Shown here in pieces: positions 8,882-17,972 of a stretch of DNA of 64,000 bases. The notes below the pieces were generated by a model, which was given only the letters and a program-made list of their open reading frames with translations, was not told where the DNA came from and did no database searches. The translations under genes were made by a program, and so were the position numbers. The stretch lies in contig CAWBGG010000007.1 in NCBI GenBank assembly GCA_963788205.1, positions 496,001-560,000 of the forward strand. Reading direction: 5' to 3'. This DNA comes from CAVVMA01 sp963788205 (GTDB taxonomy: Bacteria > Desulfobacterota > Binatia > Binatales > Binataceae). How positions within the stretch are numbered: position 1 is the stretch's first letter; the number at the start of each line of letters is the position of its first letter.

Positions 8882-10068
8882 GAGATTCTGCCTTTGGAGC
8901 TTGCCGGCGCATTCGCTCCGGCCGGGCCGCGCGACAGGGTTGGTATCTCCCAGATGTCGAAGCGCCGTCCGAGCACGGTGTCGACCACGCCCACCAACGC
9001 GCCGGTCACGCCGAGTACGATGTAGAAGGCCACCGCCGTCGCGCGGCCGACCGGTCGTCCGGCGAGCGCGCGGGCCAGGCCCACAGCCGCCAGGCCATAG
9101 AAGATTGCTTGCACGGCCAGCGCTGCGGCGAAGAACACCGAGTCCTCAGCCAGCGCGATCGATCCCGCCAGCACCATCAGCATCGGGAGCGCGGACAGCC
9201 AGCGCAGCACTTTGTGCGAAACGAACTGCCATCCACGCAGTCCGCTCAGCGTGTGGCGCAACCTGAACATCGCGAGCATGCCCTGCGCGCACATGCGGCG
9301 GCGGCGGCTGAATTCCTCCGGCGGCGCAGCGGTATCGCGCTCGAAGCAGAGCGCCGCCGGCTCGTGCATAATCCAGTATCCGGCCGCAGCGGCGCGCATC
9401 GGCAATTCCAAATCGTTGGCCAAATCCGGGCTCAGGCGATGGTAGAGCGCGGCGCGCATGCAGAAGATGGCGCCGTCGCAGACCAGCACCGAGCCGATAA
9501 GGTTCTCCAGGCGCTTTAGGAGAATCTCGTAATTCCAGTAGGCGCCGGCGCCGCTCGATACGGCCGGGTTTTCCATCTCCGCGATCGGGCGCGAATCGCC
9601 GGTGACGCAGCCGACGCGCGGATCGGCGAAATGGCGCACCATCAGGCGCAACGCGGAAGGGCCGATGTGCGCGTTGGCGTCGGTGAAGAACAGGATCTCT
9701 CCGCGCGCCATCTCGGCCAAGCGATTGAGCGCGCGAGCCTTGCCGCCGCGCCGCTCCATGCGCACGAAGCTGACGCGCGGCCCGGCAAGGCGGCGGGCCA
9801 CCTCATCGGTTGAATCGTCCGAGGCGTCGGACGCGACCAGCACGTTAAGCTGGTCCGGCGGATAGTCCCAGCCCAGGGTCTCGGTGATCTTCCATCCGAG
9901 GTCTTTTTCCTCGTTGCGAGCGGCGATCATCACCGAAACCGATGGCATTACTGCGCTCGAAATCAGCGGACACACGCGCCGGCGCAGCGCAATCAAGGCC
10001 AGCAGCGCCGGGTAGCCGGCGTATACGTAAGCGAGCCACAACGCGCCCGCGACAAAGATCGCTTTCAT
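8878..10068 (-). CDS. Membrane glycosyltransferase family 2
   Basis: A 396-aa processive-type GT2 anchored by an N-terminal membrane segment (IFVAGALWLAYVYAGYPALL) and about three C-terminal hydrophobic segments (residues ~290-375). The cytoplasmic domain has MIAARNEEKDLGWKI, VASDASDDSTDEV, the FTDANAH metal site, ANDLELPMRAAAAGY and the RRRRMCAQG acceptor-side motif, as in BcsA/HasA-like and exosortase-linked enzymes. It probably extends the repeat unit or backbone at the membrane. The ATG is at 10068, 95 bases after the ligase gene; no terminator is visible in that gap. Confidence 0.9.
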   Translation of the reverse strand: MKAIFVAGALWLAYVYAGYPALLALIALRRRVCPLISSAVMPSVSVMIAARNEEKDLGWKITETLGWDYPPDQLNVLVASDASDDSTDEVARRLAGPRVSFVRMERRGGKARALNRLAEMARGEILFFTDANAHIGPSALRLMVRHFADPRVGCVTGDSRPIAEMENPAVSSGAGAYWNYEILLKRLENLIGSVLVCDGAIFCMRAALYHRLSPDLANDLELPMRAAAAGYWIMHEPAALCFERDTAAPPEEFSRRRRMCAQGMLAMFRLRHTLSGLRGWQFVSHKVLRWLSALPMLMVLAGSIALAEDSVFFAAALAVQAIFYGLAAVGLARALAGRPVGRATAVAFYIVLGVTGALVGVVDTVLGRRFDIWEIPTLSRGPAGANAPASSKGRIS

Positions 10069-10163
10069 CGGGATGCAACCAATCGAATTGCGATGAGCTT
10101 CACGCGCCCGCGCCTCCGCGGCGCAGGCTTTTTTGCGGCGCGACTACAAGCCGGCGGCGACGA

Positions 10164-11504
10164 TTACTCTGCCCGCCCCTGCTTGGCAGGCCATGCGGGG
10201 CGCGATGCGCCCGTGCGCGGCGCGAGGACCCGAAAAGGCCTGGCGGGCTTCTGGCGAAGCTCCAGTCTGCGCGCGCCAGCGCGGGAATCGGCGCGAGTGG
10301 TCTCCAGCGCCGGCTCGGTCGCGGCGGCCTCGGCGATCTCGCGGAGGTTCTGCGAGAAGAAAACGATCAGCCAGAACGGTACGACGTATTCGGCCGTGAC
10401 CGACAAGGCGCCGATGCTGAAGCCGATGAGACCGATCTGCATCGCAAGCGCGAGTTGCGACAGCGATCGCGAGCTGCGCTGCCGCACGGCGCGGCAATTG
10501 AGCGTCGCGAGCCCCATCAGGGACAGGAACAGCGCGAGCGCGGGCAGGCCCGATTCGGACCCGATCTGGATATAGGTGTCGTGCGCGATGTAGGAAATTT
10601 TGGTGAGCCGCGCGAGCTCGGGATTGTAATTGCGCGCTTCGACCCAAAAGCGCTCCAGCCCCACTCCGAACAGCGGTTGCGCGCGGATCATGGCGAGGCC
10701 GGCCTTGAGCAACTCAAAGTGCACCCGGCTCGATTCATCGTCGCCGTTGGTTACGGCCCCGTTCAACTTGATGTGGTAGAACCGGTCGACCAGTCCCGCC
10801 GGTGCGAATTCGATGGCCAGGACCGCGGCCAGGGCCAGCATCGCAAGCGTGGCGCCCTTGCGCCGGGAATAAAGCACCATCGCGAGACCCATCACCGCGA
10901 CCGAGATCAGGCCGGCGCGCGATTGCGTCAAGATCAGTCCGCCGCTCATTACCAGGGCGCAACCGGCCGCGATCAGCCGCCAGAAGCGCGTGGTCTCGTA
11001 GCGCGCCATCCAGACCGCCAGCGGAATGCTCATCACGAGCGTCAACGCTTCGTAATTCGCATCCTGCTCGACGCCCTCGGCGCGATAGAAATGCTGCCAG
11101 AAGTGCTCCTTGTAGAGCCACAGACTGGCCAGCGCCGAAGCGAAGACCAGCATGCGCACCGACTTGGCCATCCGGTCTTCAGTAGTGATCAGCAGGCGCG
11201 TCGCCAGCAGCATCAGGGTGAACGAGAGCAGCGACGAGATTGATTCCGACGGGATGGGCAATCCGAACGCGATGGTGCCCAGCACCTGCACGATCGCGAA
11301 GGCGGTCCACAGCACGCCCAGGGGATTCGCGCGGCGCGGCGCGGCATCCTTGGGGCGCGGGGCCAGCAACGCAACCACCACCGTGAAAAGTCCGACCACC
11401 TTGGCCGGCGTGACGACGACGATCCCGGCGTCGAGCAAGACCATGCCGAAGCGCGGATCGTTGTGGAACCGCGTCATCAGGAGCAGCAGGTAGTAGAGAA
11501 TCAT
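10164..11504 (-). CDS. O-antigen ligase/polymerase-like protein, exosortase-associated
   Basis: A 446-aa polytopic membrane protein with about ten hydrophobic segments. A large periplasmic loop around residues 270-310 contains GVGLERFWVEARNY and YIAHDTYIQIGSESG, the H-containing Wzy_C signature. Such proteins polymerise or ligate lipid-linked oligosaccharides at the periplasmic face; length and context match the exosortase A-linked O-glycosylation ligases. Residues after ~405 form an Arg/Ala-rich cytoplasmic tail. The ATG overlaps the upstream flippase stop as ATGA. Confidence 0.85.
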   Translation of the reverse strand: MILYYLLLLMTRFHNDPRFGMVLLDAGIVVVTPAKVVGLFTVVVALLAPRPKDAAPRRANPLGVLWTAFAIVQVLGTIAFGLPIPSESISSLLSFTLMLLATRLLITTEDRMAKSVRMLVFASALASLWLYKEHFWQHFYRAEGVEQDANYEALTLVMSIPLAVWMARYETTRFWRLIAAGCALVMSGGLILTQSRAGLISVAVMGLAMVLYSRRKGATLAMLALAAVLAIEFAPAGLVDRFYHIKLNGAVTNGDDESSRVHFELLKAGLAMIRAQPLFGVGLERFWVEARNYNPELARLTKISYIAHDTYIQIGSESGLPALALFLSLMGLATLNCRAVRQRSSRSLSQLALAMQIGLIGFSIGALSVTAEYVVPFWLIVFFSQNLREIAEAAATEPALETTRADSRAGARRLELRQKPARPFRVLAPRTGASRPAWPAKQGRAE

Positions 11505-12839
11505 TCCAGCCGCCTACGTGCCTCGCGCTGGAGCCGAAACATCCAAGGCAGCGGAACCGTCGCCGAGGCCATCACCGCGAGCGCCGTGCCGATCACTCCC
11601 CAAACGAGGGTCAGCGGCACCACCAGGATCATGAGGGTTGTCACGCCCAGCAGACTCACCTTGAACGACGACTCCGGAGCGTTGAGTCCGTCCAGGCATT
11701 GCGTGCCCACGGCGAGCAAGCCCCCGGCAATCCCGAACAGGCACAGCACCCGCAGCGGCGCCAGAGCGCCCAGCCATTTGGCGCCGACCGCGAGCGAAAT
11801 GATCTGCGCGCCCCATAGCCAGATCACGCCAGCGTAGATTACTCCGGCCACCAGCACCAGCGTGTTCGCGGCCATCAGCAGGCGGCCGATATTACGCCGA
11901 TCCAGACGCCGGATCATCGGAAACAAAACCAGGCCCGTCGCGTACGCCACCTCAAAGGTTGAACAGCTCGCCGGCTCGAAACGCGAACTGATATTCGCCC
12001 AGCGCCTGCGCGCCCAGAAAGTGGCCCACCGCGAAGCTGTCGACCTTGCGCGCCGCTCCTTCGGCCATCCGGCGCGCCGTGATCCATCCGCCGAACTTGA
12101 ACAGACTCCCGGCGTGAGCGGCATTGAAGGCCAAGTGCGGCCGGTAGGGATAAAAGTAATAGGATAGCGCAGTGCGGGTGATTTGCGCCGAGTAAGTGGC
12201 GACCATGAGCCCGCGCCAGTCGCGCCAGAACCAAATCCCGACGAGCCCGAAAGCAAAACCCGCCGTCAGCTCCGCGACGTTCAAGATCAGCGAGACCCGA
12301 AAATCCAGATCGCGGTAGATGCGAGCCGCCACGGCCGGACTCGACAATCCGGCAATGATCGGAAAGGGGGCGATCGCGACGAAAGCCGATCTCAAATTGC
12401 TTATCTGAAAGAAACGCGCCAGCGGCCCGGCCGCTGCGATTAGGACGATCGCGATCAGCACGCCCTGCGCGACCGCCGCCGACCAGATCGTGTCGAGGTA
12501 CTCGTTGATTTCCTCTTTGCGCGGCACCAGCGCGCGCGCGAAATTTGGATCGGTGAACTCGCGCAGCATCAACTCGGCGACCGACGCCGCACCAAACACC
12601 CCGAAGTCGAACGGCCTCAGCAGTCTCGCGAAGGCGACGTAGCGGAGAGCGCCGCCGAGCGCCGCGGCCAGCCGGGCCGCTCCAGTCCATCCGAGGCTGC
12701 GCAGGAAGACCCCGCGCAGCTCGCCCGGCGCGATACCGACTCCCGCGCCGGCGGTTCGGACCGTTGCCGATTCCTCCGGCAACTGGGTGTCCGCATCGAG
12801 TGGAAATGCCTTGCCTGGCTGTGTCATCCCGAATTCCAC
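11501..12839 (-). CDS. Oligosaccharide flippase (Wzx/PST family), frameshifted
   Basis: Two adjacent frames together make one ~445-residue polytopic flippase. Residues from 12839 to about 11952 (start GTG 12839 or ATG 12827) give the N-terminal membrane half with LGWTGAARLAAALGGALRY and SLFKFGGWITARR. The continuation VAYATGLVLFPMIRRLDRRN to the stop at 11501 is in the next frame. The break lies at 11949-11956, where a TTT run brings in a TGA; removing one T restores NLEVAYATG. This is either a one-base assembly or sequencing error or a recent inactivation; the intact second half favours error. It would flip undecaprenyl-linked repeat units and is the first gene of the minus-strand operon. 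Confidence 0.8.
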
Positions 12840-13468
12840 CGCTGACGCATTCCCCCCAGGCTACCTGTGATCCGGAATGCGTATGCCGGATGAGCAGTGG
12901 CGTGCCGGCCCCGGTGCAGTTCGCGAAAAGCGCCACCAGCCTCGCCTGCACGGTTCTCAGTCTATGGCCGATCACCAGCGCGGACTTACAGATGCAAGAA
13001 CCAAGATTCGGTTACGATTAGCGGTACCGGATGCGCTCATGGTTTGCTTCCTGCAGGCGCGGCTGGCGCGCAGCGATCAATCTTGGCGGTCCCGGCGGCA
13101 CTCAGGGCCGTTGCAGGCACGCGTCCGCCCTCCCATGCTCGAACAGGCCGAGCGGGCCCTCCCGTGGAAACCGCAACTGATTCTTCACCGCCACTCACCA
13201 TCACACCCCGCCAACGTCCGAAATTCTCAGGACATTCCGCCCCTGCCAGAGATCGTCATATAAACGCGATATGCATTCGACCCGAACCTCAATTCGCCGA
13301 ACTGACCAATCGAAACCGTGCCGCGCGCCCGCTTTCTGAGCATCGGCACCGGTGCCTGGAGCCGCGCCGCGGTACAAAAGTCGTCACTGACGATAAACTA
13401 CAATTGCTAATGGCTCTTACCCACCGCTGTGAGCGGCTGACTAACCACAAAAAGCCCCCGCGAAACCC
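12840..13468. other. Intergenic region, upstream of the EPS operon
   Basis: 629 bases between the flippase start and the stop of the Crp-like regulator, both on the minus strand. None of the open frames here shows plausible protein composition. The region should hold the promoter of the long minus-strand operon; an imperfect palindrome (12870-12891) is the only clear structure. A TTGCTAAT near 13406 resembles the TTGCTAAT upstream of the 20.3 kb gene. No terminator with a U-tract was found. Confidence 0.5.
12870..12891. promoter_or_regulatory. Imperfect 22-bp palindrome upstream of the EPS operon
   Basis: ATCCGG and CCGGAT arms enclose a partly symmetric centre; 18 of 22 positions match the reverse complement. 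It lies 31 bases upstream of the flippase start, where a dimeric regulator could bind. The neighbouring Crp-like protein is one candidate, but nothing in the sequence links them directly. Confidence 0.3.
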
Positions 13469-14233
13469 TCAGGCGCGCATCGACGCGCCGGTTTGCGCGC
13501 CCGCGCGCGGCAACAGATAACGACTACTCTCCAGGCCGGTACCGTTCAGAACGATATAGTGCTTGCCCTCGCGGCTGAGGATCCGCGCCCGGACCATGTC
13601 GGCCAGCAGCCGGCTCGCCATCGGCCGCGAGCTCCCGATCAGCTCGGCCCATTCCTCGTGTCCAAGCTCCAGCGTGAGCATCACGCCGCGGGCGTCCCTG
13701 ATCCCGAAGCGGCTGGCGATTTCGGAAATCACCACTTCCAGCCGCTCGCGATAGGAAAGGCTCATCAGCGCCGCGTAACGATAGGTGATCCATGACCAGA
13801 AGGTGTTAGATTGTTCGAGCAGCGCGAGCAGCGCGGTATTGTCGAATCCCTGCAGCAGTTGGGCGATTCGATGCCGGAAAATCAGCGCGACCGAGCAGTT
13901 GGTGAGCGCCTCGGCCTCGAAGATCTGGCCCCGCTTGCCCCGGGCGTCGACGAAGTCCGAATAGCCAATCAAGTCGCCCGGGCCGGCGAGCTGGACCAGA
14001 AACCGCCGTGACTTGCCATGCGAGCAGTAGACTTTTATTACTCCGTTGAGGACCAGCATCAGGACATCGGCCGGCGCGCCCTGGATGAAAGGCTTCAAGC
14101 CCTTGCCGTAGGGAACCGCGATACTGTCGTTGACCAGCTCGGCAATCGTCGCGTCCGGCAGGCCCAGCCACCGCAGCCGCGACAGGAACTTGCCCTTGTG
14201 ATTGTCGGCCAGGCTCAGAGCTTCGGCCGCCAT
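13469..14233 (-). CDS. Crp/Fnr-family transcriptional regulator
   Basis: A 254-aa regulator. An N-terminal cyclic-nucleotide-binding-like beta-roll (about residues 25-150, with FIQGAPADVLMLVLNGVIKV and LAGPGDLIGYSDF) is followed by a long dimerisation helix. A C-terminal winged helix-turn-helix contains GHEEWAELIGSSRPMASRLL. No Fnr-type Cys cluster is visible, so oxygen sensing via an iron-sulphur centre is unlikely. I chose ATG 14233 because GGAGG lies 8 bases upstream; the frame also opens at ATG 14287. It lies between the two divergent EPS operons and is their most likely local regulator (inference). Confidence 0.88.
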   Translation of the reverse strand: MAAEALSLADNHKGKFLSRLRWLGLPDATIAELVNDSIAVPYGKGLKPFIQGAPADVLMLVLNGVIKVYCSHGKSRRFLVQLAGPGDLIGYSDFVDARGKRGQIFEAEALTNCSVALIFRHRIAQLLQGFDNTALLALLEQSNTFWSWITYRYAALMSLSYRERLEVVISEIASRFGIRDARGVMLTLELGHEEWAELIGSSRPMASRLLADMVRARILSREGKHYIVLNGTGLESSRYLLPRAGAQTGASMRA

Positions 14234-14730
14234 CGCGAGCCCTCCACGCACGCATAGCCGCTGACTCGATGTATTACCTCCTTCCATCCGGTAGTGACCT
14301 ACTATTAGTTAATTGATTCTACTATCAGTTGTTTATTTTGCAGCGACGGAGAATGTCACGAACTAGAAATCAGCAATTAATGTTGTGCCGTTAAAAAGTC
14401 AAGAGATTAGTTCTACCCTGCATCGACGCTTTTGAGCGTTGCGCGTGGAACGATGTATTGCATTGAGGTGTGTAGTTATGTCAATCAATGTTAGCGGAAG
14501 TCATGAGGGAGTCTCACCTCATCCCCGCGCCGGTCGAAGCAATGTCCCCGAGGAGAGTTATCCGACAATGCGGCTTGAGCGTTCGCCGCGGGCGCCGGCG
14601 GCGGCGATGCTCTGAGCGCGATCGGCAAACCAATTGAGTCATTTTTATCCCAATTGGCGAGTCTTCGGGCTAGACTTGTGGCTGCGGCGGACCGGCCGGG
14701 ACGCGAATCTGAACCGTTAAACTTAATGAC
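14234..14730. promoter_or_regulatory. AT-rich divergent promoter region of the EPS locus
   Basis: About 500 bases between the Crp-like regulator (minus) and the export lipoprotein gene (plus). Its AT content stands out from the GC-rich surroundings, especially at 14300-14400. It contains a tandem direct repeat (14299-14330) and a TTAATTGATTC that recurs upstream of the 20.3 kb gene. CCAATTG occurs twice, 20 bases apart (14630 and 14650, the second as the full palindrome CCAATTGG). No open frame looks coding on the plus strand, and the minus-strand frame at 14491-15324 is antisense to a real gene. Confidence 0.5.
14299..14330. repeat. Tandem 12-bp direct repeat, operator-like
   Basis: CTACTATTAGTT (14299-14310) and CTACTATCAGTT (14319-14330) repeat with a 20-bp period, two helical turns, just upstream of the Crp-like regulator gene. 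A near-inverse CTATTAGTAG occurs at 20121-20130 upstream of another EPS gene. This arrangement suits a regulator binding in tandem. Confidence 0.4.
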
Positions 14731-15333
14731 GTGTTTAATCGTTCCGTGAAACATTTTCTCTTCCTGGCAATTTGCGCTGGCGTGGTGATGGCGTGCGGCG
14801 CCAGCGAGAGCGTGCACACCGAAGTCGTGAAGCATGCGCCCGCGGCCACTGCTCCCTACGCGATGGCGCCCGATGACGAGATTGAAGTGGTGGTATGGAA
14901 GCAACCCGAGATCTCGGGAAAGCTGGTGATAGCCCAGGACGGAACCATCAATGTGCCGCTGGCGGGCCGGGTTCACGCCGCCGGCATGACCAGCGATGAA
15001 TTGCAGAAGGAGTTGACCAGGCGCCTTTCGGCCTTCATCGACGCGCCGACCGTGACGGTGCGGGTTTCCGACGCGCGCAGCCAGTCGGTCTACATTATCG
15101 GCGAGGTCAAAAAGCCCGGCGTTTTCCGGCTTCATCCAGGCGAAGTTCTCTCTCAGGCGCTGGCCGAAGCGCAAGGATTTACGGAATTCGCCGACCTGGG
15201 CTCGATTCGGATCGCGCGCCGCACGGCGACCCAGACCGAGCAGATCACCGTGGACTACAACCGCGTGCAAAACGGGCGCGATCTTTCCGCCGACGTGCCC
15301 CTGATGGCTGGAGACGTGGTCCATGTGCCGTGA
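14731..15333 (+). CDS. Polysaccharide export lipoprotein (Wza/EpsA family)
   Basis: A 200-aa periplasmic or outer-membrane export protein. The lipoprotein signal has a hydrophobic core FLFLAICAGVVMAC with the lipobox Cys at residue 22. A Poly_export domain follows (about 42-115; APDDEIEVVVWKQPEISG and the VPLAGRV loop), then an SLBB-type segment (VYIIGEVKKPGVFRL). It is short beside the ~380-aa Wza, as is usual in exosortase-linked loci. The start is GTG 14731 (another GTG at 14746 is possible); no strong Shine-Dalgarno is visible. It is the first gene of the plus-strand export operon. Confidence 0.9.
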   Translation: MFNRSVKHFLFLAICAGVVMACGASESVHTEVVKHAPAATAPYAMAPDDEIEVVVWKQPEISGKLVIAQDGTINVPLAGRVHAAGMTSDELQKELTRRLSAFIDAPTVTVRVSDARSQSVYIIGEVKKPGVFRLHPGEVLSQALAEAQGFTEFADLGSIRIARRTATQTEQITVDYNRVQNGRDLSADVPLMAGDVVHVP

Positions 15334-15357
15334 ACCCGTCGTCGCAGGCCCTGTAAG

Positions 15358-16527
15358 ATGAGGACCGCAAAGAGCTTCACGGTGCTGGCCGCGACCAGCG
15401 CCATGCTGATCGTTTCGTGCCTGGCGGCGCGCGCCGAGGACCGCCTGGAGCTTTGGCCCCTGCTCGCAGTGAGCGAGCAGTATACCGACAATCTGTTTTT
15501 CACCGCGGCGAATGCCCGTAGTGACGAAATAACCAGCGCGGTCGGCGGCGGAAGTTTAGCCTTCACAAATCCCGGACGGAGTGTGAAACTCGACTATCTC
15601 ACTGACGGACAGCTCTACGCCGAGCATCAGGGGTTCGATCGGGCCGTCCAGGATCACTTCGTGGATTTCAGCGATCGCGAACACCTGTCGGACGATACCC
15701 AGTTGTCGCTGAGCGATACCTTCATCAAGGGGCAGTCGATCTTCGGGCAGGCGCTGGTCGGCCCGACGGGCGTCAGTCTCCAGCTCGGCCAGGCCCTCTT
15801 GCAGAGGGAATTTCTAACCAACGGTTTTTACGCCAACCTCGACCACAGTTTCAGCGACCGTTTTTCCGCTACTCTCTCGGCGCATCAGAGCTACTACTCA
15901 TACAGCGAGGCGATCATCAACACCGAGTCCTACAACCAGGGCGGGAACCTTACTCTCGCATATCATTTCACTCCGCTCTGGAGCGCGCTGTTCGGCTACG
16001 ACTTCGAGGATTTTCGTTTCTCCTCGAGCCCGCAGAGCGACACCCACCAGCCGTTCGTGGGACTTTCCTACAATTTGACCCGTGAACTGACGCTGAGGGC
16101 GCAAGGCGGGGTGCTGATCACGCAGACCACTGGCGTGACCGACATCAACGCGGGTTACCAGGCCTCGGCGACCTACGCCACCGAGCGCCTGCAGGCGGCG
16201 CTGAACAGCGCCCGCCAGGAGAGCACCACGGCCGGATTCAGCGGCGCCGGCGTCAACCAATCGGTCGGCGGCTCGTTTTCCTACGCGCTTACCCGGCGCA
16301 CCAACGCGTTCGTGAACAACAGCTACTCGCGGCTGAGCGAGGGCTCGGCCGCTTCAGACATCCTGAGCTGGAGCATGGGAGTCAATCACCGCCTGACGCG
16401 CGCGATCACGGTGTTTGCACAATATCTGGGGTTCCGCACCACCTCGCCGCAATCGCCGCCGGTCGTGATCAACTCGGTGGTGGCCGGAATGCGGCTCACG
16501 GCCGAACCCTGGCGATGGACCTGGTGA
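15358..16527 (+). CDS. Outer-membrane beta-barrel protein, PEP-CTERM/EPS-associated type
   Basis: A 389-aa exported protein with a classical signal peptide (KSFTVLAATSAMLIVSCLAARAED, cleavage near residue 26). The rest is alternating amphipathic strands rich in Tyr, Ser and Asn, with repeated patterns such as YTDNLFFTA and LSLSDTF, which suggests a beta-barrel of roughly 16 strands. Similar barrels follow the export lipoprotein in XrtA-type EPS loci and may form or assist the outer-membrane exit pore. It starts 24 bases after the lipoprotein gene. The exact family assignment rests on pattern and position. Confidence 0.78.
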   Translation: MRTAKSFTVLAATSAMLIVSCLAARAEDRLELWPLLAVSEQYTDNLFFTAANARSDEITSAVGGGSLAFTNPGRSVKLDYLTDGQLYAEHQGFDRAVQDHFVDFSDREHLSDDTQLSLSDTFIKGQSIFGQALVGPTGVSLQLGQALLQREFLTNGFYANLDHSFSDRFSATLSAHQSYYSYSEAIINTESYNQGGNLTLAYHFTPLWSALFGYDFEDFRFSSSPQSDTHQPFVGLSYNLTRELTLRAQGGVLITQTTGVTDINAGYQASATYATERLQAALNSARQESTTAGFSGAGVNQSVGGSFSYALTRRTNAFVNNSYSRLSEGSAASDILSWSMGVNHRLTRAITVFAQYLGFRTTSPQSPPVVINSVVAGMRLTAEPWRWTW

Positions 16528-17960
16528 TGGAAGGGCTACAAGTCGTCAGTCTGCGACCGTACCTTGATGTGCTCTACCGGCATCGGATCGGGGCGGTCTG
16601 CGCGTTTTTGGTAGGACTGGGCGTCACGGCCTTTGCACTGCTGGTTCTGCCCAACGTCTTCGTTTCCTCCACGGTAGTTCTGATCGAGCCGCAAACGGTC
16701 GAAGCCAGCAACCTTCCGACTGCGCCGCAAGCCGACCCCGCGACCAAGGTCAGCTCTCTGACCGACCAGGCGTTAAGGCGTGCCCGGCTGCAAGAGATCA
16801 TCCATCAGATCAATCTCTATCCGCGCGCGATCGCGGCCGGAGTCCCGATCGATCTAATCGCCGAGCGGATGCGCTGGCATGTGAAAATCGCGATGAATAT
16901 CCCCGATGATCGGAGTGCTCCGCGCCCGACTTCATTCAAGCTCACATTCGAGTATCCCGATCGCATCCTCGTTCAGCGGACGGTCGCGATGCTGGCCCAG
17001 ACCTTTATCGATGAAGACCTGGAGGAGCGCTCGCAGCAGGCCGACGCGGCCAGCCAGTTCCTGGGCGAGCAGGTTGCCTCCGCGCAAGCCAGGCTGCAAC
17101 AGCAAGCGGACGAGATAAAAAATTACAAGATGCACCATCGCGGCGCCCTGCCGGAGGAGATGGAGAACAATTTCCGGCAACTGGGTCTACTGCAGGAACA
17201 GTTGAACAGGCTCGATGAATCGCTCAACACCGCCAAGCAGGTGCCCCCCGAGACCCGGCTTCAACAACTGGAGTCGCAGTTGACCACGCTGCGGGCCCAA
17301 TACAGCGATTCGTATCCCGACGTGCGAGCGCTGCGCGCGCAAATCGAGGCGCTCAAAAGGACGCAAAGCGAGGCGGGCGCCGATTCTCAGGATGCGGCGG
17401 GCCGCCGTGGCGGCGCCGGTCCCAGTATCGAATCGCTCAACGCCCAGAAGCAGGATCTGCTGGGACAGATGGAGCGCATCCGCGAGCGAATCGCGGAGAC
17501 CCCGACTCGCGAGCAGGAGCTGGCGGTGATGAACCGCGAATACGACGTGCGCGCGAAGGATTATGAGCAATTGCTGCACAAGCAGTTGGACGCGCAGGTC
17601 TCGGCCCGGCTGGAGAAGAGCCCCGAGAGCGGGCACCTGAAAATTCTGGAACCGGCCGAGCTGCCGCTCTTCCCGATCCGCCCCAACCACTTCGCGATCC
17701 TGCTGTTAGGTGCGGGTTTCAGCGTCGCGGCAGCGCTCGGCCTGCCGTTTGTCCTGTTCTTTACCGACACCTCCTTCAAGGAACCCGACGAGCTGGGAAG
17801 GGAGTACCAGCTTCCCGTGCTGGTCGCGATTCCTGAAGTCCGCGAAGTTGCGACGCGGAGCGAATTTCTGCGCACCGCGCTGCGCGCCCTGGCCGCCTCG
17901 TGCGTGACGCTGAGCGTGGCGATGGCGGCGGTGTGGATTTATGCGACGCGCTTCTTCTAG
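16527..17960 (+). CDS. Polysaccharide chain-length determinant (Wzz/GNVR family)
   Basis: A 477-aa inner-membrane co-polymerase. A first membrane segment (about residues 22-43, VCAFLVGLGVTAFALLVLP) is followed by the Wzz domain, a long coiled coil (about 165-350), a conserved RPNHFAILLLGAGFSVAAAL second segment and a third near the C terminus. There is no kinase domain; the kinase is the separate gene at 19034. The ATG at 16527 overlaps the barrel-gene stop as TGATG; an in-frame ATG at 16515 is an alternative. Confidence 0.88.
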   Translation: MEGLQVVSLRPYLDVLYRHRIGAVCAFLVGLGVTAFALLVLPNVFVSSTVVLIEPQTVEASNLPTAPQADPATKVSSLTDQALRRARLQEIIHQINLYPRAIAAGVPIDLIAERMRWHVKIAMNIPDDRSAPRPTSFKLTFEYPDRILVQRTVAMLAQTFIDEDLEERSQQADAASQFLGEQVASAQARLQQQADEIKNYKMHHRGALPEEMENNFRQLGLLQEQLNRLDESLNTAKQVPPETRLQQLESQLTTLRAQYSDSYPDVRALRAQIEALKRTQSEAGADSQDAAGRRGGAGPSIESLNAQKQDLLGQMERIRERIAETPTREQELAVMNREYDVRAKDYEQLLHKQLDAQVSARLEKSPESGHLKILEPAELPLFPIRPNHFAILLLGAGFSVAAALGLPFVLFFTDTSFKEPDELGREYQLPVLVAIPEVREVATRSEFLRTALRALAASCVTLSVAMAAVWIYATRFF

Positions 17961-17972
17961 GTCTTGGCGCTG

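Noticed and set aside
12764..13520. Three overlapping plus-strand frames in the 12.8-13.5 kb gap
   Set aside because: No ribosome-binding sites, no domain motifs and proline/arginine-rich composition; treated as non-coding.
14444..14462. Possible sigma-54 promoter (TGGAACG ... TTGCA) upstream of the export operon
   Set aside because: The GG and GC elements are 11 bases apart rather than the required 10, and no enhancer-binding regulator gene is in the window.
14491..15324. Long minus-strand open frame (277 codons)
   Set aside because: It is antisense to the export lipoprotein gene, has no family motifs and has a composition typical of shadow frames in GC-rich DNA.
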